From positions 3,345 to 60,246 of the forward strand of contig CAYUVA010000026.1 of assembly GCA_964448115.1 (NCBI GenBank): a stretch of 56,902 nt of DNA, in the 5' to 3' direction. Shown piece by piece: positions 51,952 through 56,902 of this stretch. The DNA is from CAYUVA01 sp964448115 [NCBI: uncultured bacterium]. Lineage in GTDB: Bacteria; CAYUVA01. The notes beneath the pieces are model-generated. The model was not told the DNA's origin. It worked only from the letters and a program-made list of their open reading frames with translations, and ran no database searches. Position 1 is the stretch's first letter; the number at the start of each line of letters is the position of its first letter. A program made the position numbers and the translations under genes.

Positions 51952-52112
51952 ATCGAGGATAGACCTCGCTGGATGGATATCTAAACGAGTCTTGAAAATC
52001 GAGTTCGGAAATTACTTAAAAAGATTTGCTATTATAATGACAATATAATTCCCTATTTCGGGTGATTTTAATAAAGATGATAACATATCTGGCTTTACTT
52101 GGAGGTGAAACC

Positions 52113-52148
52113 ATGAAATGGATACTAGGTGCCGACTCCTGTTTGTAG
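52113..52148 (+). other. Tiny SD-led ORF (11 codons)
   Basis: ATG at 52113 is preceded by GGAGGTG at 52101-52107 and encodes M-K-W-I-L-G-A-D-S-C-L then TAG. It could be a leader peptide, the start of a decayed gene, or chance. Confidence 0.25.
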
Positions 52149-52273
52149 GGGATCTCCTAATACACGAAATTATTTGTGCTAGTAATATTGATATCAATGA
52201 TTGATAAATGATATAAATTATATATTATTATAATACAATAATAATTTACCTAGATATTGATAACTGCTTTTAA

Positions 52274-52297
52274 AAAATGTTCCATGTGGAACATTTT
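52274..52297. promoter_or_regulatory. parS-like palindrome (candidate ParB binding site)
   Basis: Arms of 11 bp (AAAATGTTCCA and TGGAACATTTT) surround TG. The 16-base core TGTTCCATGTGGAACA at 52278-52293 matches the parS shape TGTTnCACGTGnAACA except for T in place of the central C. It lies in AT-rich non-coding DNA. No parA or parB gene is visible in the window, and no T-run follows, so a terminator is less likely. Confidence 0.45.
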
Positions 52298-52421
52298 GCG
52301 AGATTACAGGATCGAAGGATCAGGGGTAGGTGCTTAATTGAGATATTAGGATCGCTAAACAACCATAATTTTTGATGCAATAACTGGATATTCGCTTGAT
52401 ACTTTTGCGACCTGGCAGAAT

Positions 52422-55118
52422 TTAATCAAGATAAACCTTTAGGTAAGGCCAGCGGAGCAGGCTCTGGGCATATACCTCAAAGGTGAACCGTCCTGCAGGG
52501 ATGCCCGCCCCCATAGCTATCGGCTCCAGTGTATAAACACCATAACTACCATACTGCAAAGGTATCCCTTCCGATGCGCCAGCAAGTTTAAGGTGTACCT
52601 CAACTTCGGCCATTCGGTTCGTTATGGCTAAGAAATTCACCACTCCCCCAGCCTGGCTGGAAAGGGTCGAACCCATCCACCCCGCCATGCTCACCGCAAC
52701 TGTCGGCGTCGGCGTCGGGGAGGGAAGCGGGGTCGGCGTTGCATAATCGCTGGTATATTCGATATCTATCCGGCGAGTAATCCCCCCAGGCACCGATAAC
52801 AGCGGGAGTGTGAGCTGTGTTCGCCCCCAGAGACGCTCCAACTTGCAGTCATCTATCGGCAAAGGCTCGCCATCGACCGCCACCCTATCAGGCTGCGCGT
52901 AACCGAGCGCTGCCTTGTAGCAGAGGTTGAAATCCTCACTACCCTTGTTGGAGATGCTAGCCCGATAAACTCCTCCGTCATCGGCGACCATGAGATCGTA
53001 GCGGGTATCAGAGATACGATTATCGGTCACGGTGAAGCTCCCCCAGCCATTGGGCAGATGGGGGAATAGATCCACCCTCATTTTCTCAATATCGGTGTGC
53101 AAGCCGGTAAGGTACTCCATCATCCCCTCCAGCACGGCTGATCCCTCCCAGGGGCGAAATCGGGCTGTGATGTCGCCATCGACCGCATCCCCTACTGGAG
53201 AGTAGGTTAGCATGGCTACCGAGTGATCGTAGTGATTCTGTCCCTCAGCGACCTCGCCGCTGTCCTGGGCGATAAGGTCTATTGCGTTGAAGGCAGCCTC
53301 TGCCTTTGGGTGATCGGTAACTGCCAGGCTGTACACCAGCTGCCCCGGCATCATTCCATCGTAAGGCTCCAGGTTTAGCGTTATAGCCCTGGGCGGCGAT
53401 TGTATGGTGCCATCTGGACGCCACAGGTAATCGATGGTTCGCTGGAGGTTGGAGAGCATCCTTGGATGATGGTAAGGTAGATAGCCGATGTAAAGGGGAA
53501 GCGTATTGATATCCTCGAAGGGGAAGAGCAGCGGTTCGCTATTGGAAAAGAGCACCCCCGGCGAATAGAAGCCCTTGTCGGCCAGCCAGTACCATCGTTC
53601 ACACGCCTCGAAGGCTGCCTGCTCGTACTCACGGAACAATGCAAGGTCATCGGGCTTGTCCAGCAGCATCGCAAAGTGCTCCATTGCCCGGCAGGCTACC
53701 ACATACAGGAACGATGAATAGGCTGACCAGATGAAGTTCTCCGGCTCGTAGTACAAGGTCGCTATAAAGAAGACCCAGCGCCATGCCTCATCCTTGGAGA
53801 GCTTGAACAGCCAGTCCTCGTTATGTTCCTGGTCCACCAGCCACTGGCGAAGGAACTCGTACCTGCGCTCGATGAAGGGGAGATCCCCAGTGGTTCGATA
53901 GTAATCGTAGTACTTTAGGATGACATAGTTGGGTGCCTCGGTCTTGTTGCGACTGGGAGGCTCCATTATCTCTATCTGACTCCAGTCAGGCTCTGGAGGT
54001 AGATTATCTATATCGACATCGAGTCCGATCGAATTGCTCATCGAGCTGTGCTTCCAGCAAGCCTTGAAGTGATAGTCAAGCGAATTGCGGATGTCCTCGT
54101 AAAGCCCCAGTCGAGCGTAGAGCCTCACCGTTGCGTGATCATCCCTGATGTTATAGATCGTATAGCGCGACATGGGACCGATTCCGCCTCGATAGGCGGT
54201 CTGTAGCTTATTTATTATAAGTGTTACATCGAGCAGTTGGTTTACCTTTGGATCTGGTGAATGGAGCCTGGCTAGCTGTGAGCGCCAAGACCTGAAATAA
54301 TCCCGCACCTGTTCGAGAAGCTCCAACTTGTCCGCTGCAAGCAACCCCGCCTCCACGACCTTATGATCGATTCCAGAATCAGCGGTAACGATGTACTGGT
54401 AGAATAGCCGCTCCTGCCCCGGCATAAGGTCTCCTATCCAGATCGATAGCTGGTTTCCGGATGCCTGATAGACACCCTCAGCGGAGAGATATGCATATTC
54501 ATCCGAGTTGCCGCGTCGCTCCACGATATACCTTCCCTCTTTGCTCCAGGCTTCCCCGGCGTTGTAGGAGAAAAGCTCAAGGTTTGCGGCTATGTCGCTC
54601 GATTCGTTGCTTACGATGGTGATGCGGACCATAGCTGTCATGCCCAGCGGAGCGTAATCGACCGTGTAGAGCGCGATGTTCTCCGCGGTCAAACCTTTTG
54701 TGATTACGATGCCGGTGTCCTTTACCCACCAAGCCCACTCTTGGCGAAATACGCTTTCCTTTCCATTGACCTTGACTTTGCTGGCAATGTCGCTGAAGAA
54801 GGGGCCTTTACCCTCGTAGTCGGGACCGCAAAGCTCGTGCAGCGAGTTTAGTGGATATCCGATCCCGACCATTGCGAAGGTGTATCCATTTCCTATGCCG
54901 AAGGAGGCTCTCTCTGCGGTGCGGAAGATGACCGGGTCTGGATTTTGCACATACTCTGCCCAGGCGCTGCGCTCCAGTAGCCAGGGATGCTGCTCGAAGA
55001 ACTGAGCCATCGGCGTTTGCGGTGTATCAACCTCCCATAGATGAAGCGCCTCGATCAAACCGACATTAAGGAATAGACACACTGATAGTGCCAGCAATAA
55101 CCATGCTTTTGTCTGCAT
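52422..55118 (-). CDS. Exported six-hairpin-type glycosidase with Thr/Pro linker and shared C-terminal module
   Basis: 898 residues. Signal peptide (W-L-L-L-A-L-S-V-C-L-F-L-N-V), then an N-terminal beta-sandwich-like region (about 60-270) and an (alpha/alpha)6 barrel-like catalytic part (about 290-690). Barrel features are R-Y-T-I-Y-N-I-R-D-D-H, repeated W-L and helix-rich A-C-E-R-W-Y-W-L-A-D-K-G-F-Y segments, and F-P-H-L-P-N-G-W, as seen in GH15/GH65/GH94-like folds. I cannot assign a GH family. A beta domain with D-G-E-P-L-P follows, then a T-P-L-P-S-P-T-P-T-P-T linker (about 795-806) and the shared module (807-898), ending in R-W-P-Y-L-K-V-Y-L-D. GAGGG lies six bases before the ATG. It follows the MEMO1-AMMECR1 gene after 18 bp, so the two are probably co-transcribed. 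Confidence 0.8.
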   Translation of the reverse strand: MQTKAWLLLALSVCLFLNVGLIEALHLWEVDTPQTPMAQFFEQHPWLLERSAWAEYVQNPDPVIFRTAERASFGIGNGYTFAMVGIGYPLNSLHELCGPDYEGKGPFFSDIASKVKVNGKESVFRQEWAWWVKDTGIVITKGLTAENIALYTVDYAPLGMTAMVRITIVSNESSDIAANLELFSYNAGEAWSKEGRYIVERRGNSDEYAYLSAEGVYQASGNQLSIWIGDLMPGQERLFYQYIVTADSGIDHKVVEAGLLAADKLELLEQVRDYFRSWRSQLARLHSPDPKVNQLLDVTLIINKLQTAYRGGIGPMSRYTIYNIRDDHATVRLYARLGLYEDIRNSLDYHFKACWKHSSMSNSIGLDVDIDNLPPEPDWSQIEIMEPPSRNKTEAPNYVILKYYDYYRTTGDLPFIERRYEFLRQWLVDQEHNEDWLFKLSKDEAWRWVFFIATLYYEPENFIWSAYSSFLYVVACRAMEHFAMLLDKPDDLALFREYEQAAFEACERWYWLADKGFYSPGVLFSNSEPLLFPFEDINTLPLYIGYLPYHHPRMLSNLQRTIDYLWRPDGTIQSPPRAITLNLEPYDGMMPGQLVYSLAVTDHPKAEAAFNAIDLIAQDSGEVAEGQNHYDHSVAMLTYSPVGDAVDGDITARFRPWEGSAVLEGMMEYLTGLHTDIEKMRVDLFPHLPNGWGSFTVTDNRISDTRYDLMVADDGGVYRASISNKGSEDFNLCYKAALGYAQPDRVAVDGEPLPIDDCKLERLWGRTQLTLPLLSVPGGITRRIDIEYTSDYATPTPLPSPTPTPTVAVSMAGWMGSTLSSQAGGVVNFLAITNRMAEVEVHLKLAGASEGIPLQYGSYGVYTLEPIAMGAGIPAGRFTFEVYAQSLLRWPYLKVYLD

Positions 55119-55136
55119 TGTTAGCCCTCGGTTATT

Positions 55137-56645
55137 CTATTTACCTTCGTGGAATACTATTGCCTCGAAGACCTTGAAGGTCGCGCCTTCCTTCCAGGCA
55201 TCAGGGGGAAGCCCGGCTTTTCTGCACAGGCTGGAGACGGTTTGCTCTTTATTCCATCCCTGCTCCGGCGCCACCTGGGGTAGATAGACCGCCTGGTTCA
55301 TACCCTTTTGAAGGATTATGCCGTGCTTGCCGATTACAAACTCATCCAGCGAATCGATCTTCTTCGGGATGGTGAGCACCGATATCTCGATCTCGATATC
55401 CTTCAGCTCCGATTCCTTGACGGTAGGGAATCGATAGTCCTTGGTCGAGGCGTTGACCGCATTTTCCATTATCGCCTGGTAGAGTGGCTTGATCGGCTCT
55501 ATATATCCGATGCAGCCCCTTAGTTGCCCTTTCTTGTTCAGGGTAACGAATACGCCGCGCTTTTCCTTGAGTATATCGTGCGTTACCTCGATGTCAGGGA
55601 GCTTTTGCTCTTTGATATAGGTCTTTAGTGTTTTTCTGGCAATGTCAAGCATCTCTTCTTGCACTTCTGGATCGTGCAGGGACTTCTCCTTTGACCGCGC
55701 AGATTGGGGCATAAAAAAAGCGACCGCTCCATAGCCGACCACCCGGTCATGCTCTCCATACACGCTATCCCCCGAGTTCTGATAAAATAGCCTGGTCGCC
55801 TTGCTCGCCCCCAGTTGCTTCATGGCGGTGATGGTCGCTACCACAGCGCCCTGCCCGCAGCAGATGGTCGAGACCCCACGCACCCTCCCCTCGTTTTTCC
55901 TGGCGAGTGATTCCAGTTTCTCGGTGTCCATCTCGACCATGGCATCGATGGTCTGAGCATCAACTTTTTTAGCTGTTTCATAGTCCGGATAGTGCGACAG
56001 GTCCGTGCTGCAAACGATAAGGATCTTCTTATCATTCGCCCCTTTTTTGATCACCTCAGCCAGGTCCTTGCCCAGTTGCACCTGGTCTGCATAGCTTATT
56101 TGTCCAAGCAGCAAGGGCAAGATTTTGATTTCCTTCTGGATTATCTGCAAGAAAGGTACTTCAACCTCCAGTGAGTGCTCACCCTGATGATAGTCAGGTG
56201 TAGGCTTATACTTGGTGGATCGCTCCATCAGCGCTTTAGCCAGGTCTTTATCGATGTCGATGGTTCCCAGAGGTGTCCTCCACTTATCGCCCGTATATAC
56301 CGATACGAAGCCGAATGGAATCTGGTGCGAGGCGCCGATAATTATGGCAGTATCGTATTTCCTGCCTTCCAGTTGCTTGAATCCCCAGGCAGCGGTTCTT
56401 CCAGAGAAGACATACCCGGCATGGGGCACGATTATAGCTGCCATCGGCAGTTCGCCATGTTTGACCTCAGCTTCGGCGAGATATCCATCGATCATTTTCT
56501 TTAGCTCATCAGCCTTGCCCGGATAGAATTGCCCGGCAACGGCTGGTTTTCTTATCTCTTCGGACATAATTTCCCCCTGCAATAAAACTAGCATCCCAAT
56601 TATTGACAACAATAAAAGAAGTGAGTTTTGCTTGTCGTGAAACAT
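55137..56645 (-). CDS. AmmeMemoRadiSam system proteins B and A fused (MEMO1-AMMECR1), with possible signal peptide
   Basis: 502 residues. The MEMO1 half (about residues 30-320) starts R-K-P-A-V-A-G-Q-F-Y-P-G and has I-V-P-H-A-G-Y-V-F-S-G, G-A-S-H, G-E-H-S-L-E-V-E-V-P-F-L-Q and S-T-D-L-S-H-Y. The AMMECR1 half (about 325-500) has R-G-V-F-V-T-L-N-K, L-R-G-C-I-G-Y-I-E-P and E-I-S-V-L-T-I-P. Family role: the triad of MEMO, AMMECR1 and a radical SAM protein is of unknown biochemistry. The first 25 residues (N-S-L-L-L-L-L-S-I-I-G-M-L-V-L-L) form a signal-like hydrophobic helix. A GGGAGAG site precedes the ATG at 56645; a second ATG at 56567, without the helix, also has a good site. No radical SAM partner lies nearby. 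It is followed by the glycosidase gene after 18 bp. Confidence 0.93.
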   Translation of the reverse strand: MFHDKQNSLLLLLSIIGMLVLLQGEIMSEEIRKPAVAGQFYPGKADELKKMIDGYLAEAEVKHGELPMAAIIVPHAGYVFSGRTAAWGFKQLEGRKYDTAIIIGASHQIPFGFVSVYTGDKWRTPLGTIDIDKDLAKALMERSTKYKPTPDYHQGEHSLEVEVPFLQIIQKEIKILPLLLGQISYADQVQLGKDLAEVIKKGANDKKILIVCSTDLSHYPDYETAKKVDAQTIDAMVEMDTEKLESLARKNEGRVRGVSTICCGQGAVVATITAMKQLGASKATRLFYQNSGDSVYGEHDRVVGYGAVAFFMPQSARSKEKSLHDPEVQEEMLDIARKTLKTYIKEQKLPDIEVTHDILKEKRGVFVTLNKKGQLRGCIGYIEPIKPLYQAIMENAVNASTKDYRFPTVKESELKDIEIEISVLTIPKKIDSLDEFVIGKHGIILQKGMNQAVYLPQVAPEQGWNKEQTVSSLCRKAGLPPDAWKEGATFKVFEAIVFHEGK

Positions 56646-56902
56646 AAGATCACTCTCCCTTTCACTGGATCACTATTTTATTAAGTAATCGAGCGATTTT
56701 CAAGCAGGTGCTGATCTTGTTTTCAAGTTATAGAAAACGAAGTTTCTAAACAGCTCCTAATGCAATGTAGGATCGAATATCGAGATCCCGGAATGTAATA
56801 TCCACCAATCCTGCATCCTGCCATATCATTGTACATCAAGATCTCGCTTGTGTTAATATTATCCTAAAAGTGATGTCCATCAATCAACTCAAAGAAAGGC
56901 TC
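56646..56902. other. Non-coding 5' region upstream of the MEMO1-AMMECR1 gene
   Basis: 257 bp to the window edge. It includes the ribosome binding region of the minus-strand gene. No ORF, hairpin or repeat of note; the end might hold the start of another gene outside the window. Confidence 0.4.

Larger units (their letters stand above)
51952..52421. other. AT-rich intergenic region between sulfatase-like and glycosidase genes
   Basis: 470 bp, convergent-side spacer holding a short SD-led frame (52113-52148), a very AT-rich core with many TATAAT-like words, and a parS-like palindrome (52274-52297). No gene of normal size. Confidence 0.6.

Noticed and set aside
51953-51975. CGAGG-ATAGA-CCTCG hairpin after the sulfatase-like gene
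   Set aside because: A five-pair stem without T-run is likely chance.
1-56902. CRISPR arrays, tRNA genes, insertion sequences, prophage
   Set aside because: No regularly spaced direct repeats, no T-arm/acceptor patterns, and no transposase or phage structural proteins were seen; many apparent frames opposite real genes were judged shadows and left out.

Overview
This 56.9-kb window is densely coded bacterial chromosome. It carries about 36 supportable protein genes on both strands and no rRNA, tRNA, CRISPR array, transposase or phage gene that I could recognise. UAG, UAA and UGA all serve as stops. The gene set is that of a free-living bacterium with an elaborate envelope: exported enzymes with signal peptides, a lipoprotein, sugar polymer genes, GspF/PilC, LysM, LemA and an amidase-GerMN-RNase PH module. 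Thr/Pro-rich linkers, split acyl-CoA mutase subunits and common metagenomic-type intergenic repeats suggest an uncultivated, deep-branching lineage. I cannot name the phylum from sequence alone.

Layout. Bases 1-2481: tail of a GldG-type ABC auxiliary gene and a DUF4340 gene. 2447-4936 (-): YfhO-like membrane protein. 5083-7787: cmk and rpsA. 8106-11673: GspF/PilC, a helical protein, a LysM protein and a small ORF. 11674-12981: LemA flanked by two repeat-rich intergenic stretches. 12982-17935: glycan cluster (DUF2723 glycosyltransferase, initiating sugar transferase, B12/radical SAM enzyme). 17941-20065 (-): clpX and a methyltransferase. 20253-24894 (+): uvrC, cupin, amidase, GerMN, rph. 24922-30210 (-): a mutase pair, a membrane protein, a polysaccharide pyruvyl transferase and an exported nuclease-like protein. 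30381-32123 (-): exported two-domain protein. 32401-35767 (+): winged-helix protein and split saccharopine-pathway lysine degradation enzymes. 36083-44058 (+): smc, an exported propeller-like protein, CDP-alcohol phosphatidyltransferase, CoA-disulfide reductase. 44074-44595 (-): infC with an AUA start. 44826-56645: penicillin acylase, GH31, a sulfatase-like gene broken by an in-frame TAG, a parS-like palindrome, a six-hairpin glycosidase and a MEMO1-AMMECR1 fusion.

Most notable observation: four otherwise unrelated exported proteins (24922-26193, 30381-32123, 39815-41839, 52422-55118) end in the same roughly 100-residue module, present in six copies. It starts near an (A/G)-G-(Y/W) motif, has a central G-x-P-T-G motif, and ends in W-P-Y-L-x-V or close variants. 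In three proteins a Thr/Pro linker precedes it. It looks like a shared surface or sorting module attached to different catalytic heads.

Other points: the acyl-CoA mutase carries the Phe/Gln active-site pair expected of isobutyryl-CoA mutase rather than methylmalonyl-CoA mutase, the sulfatase-like gene has a single nonsense codon, and several families of intergenic inverted and dispersed repeats are present.
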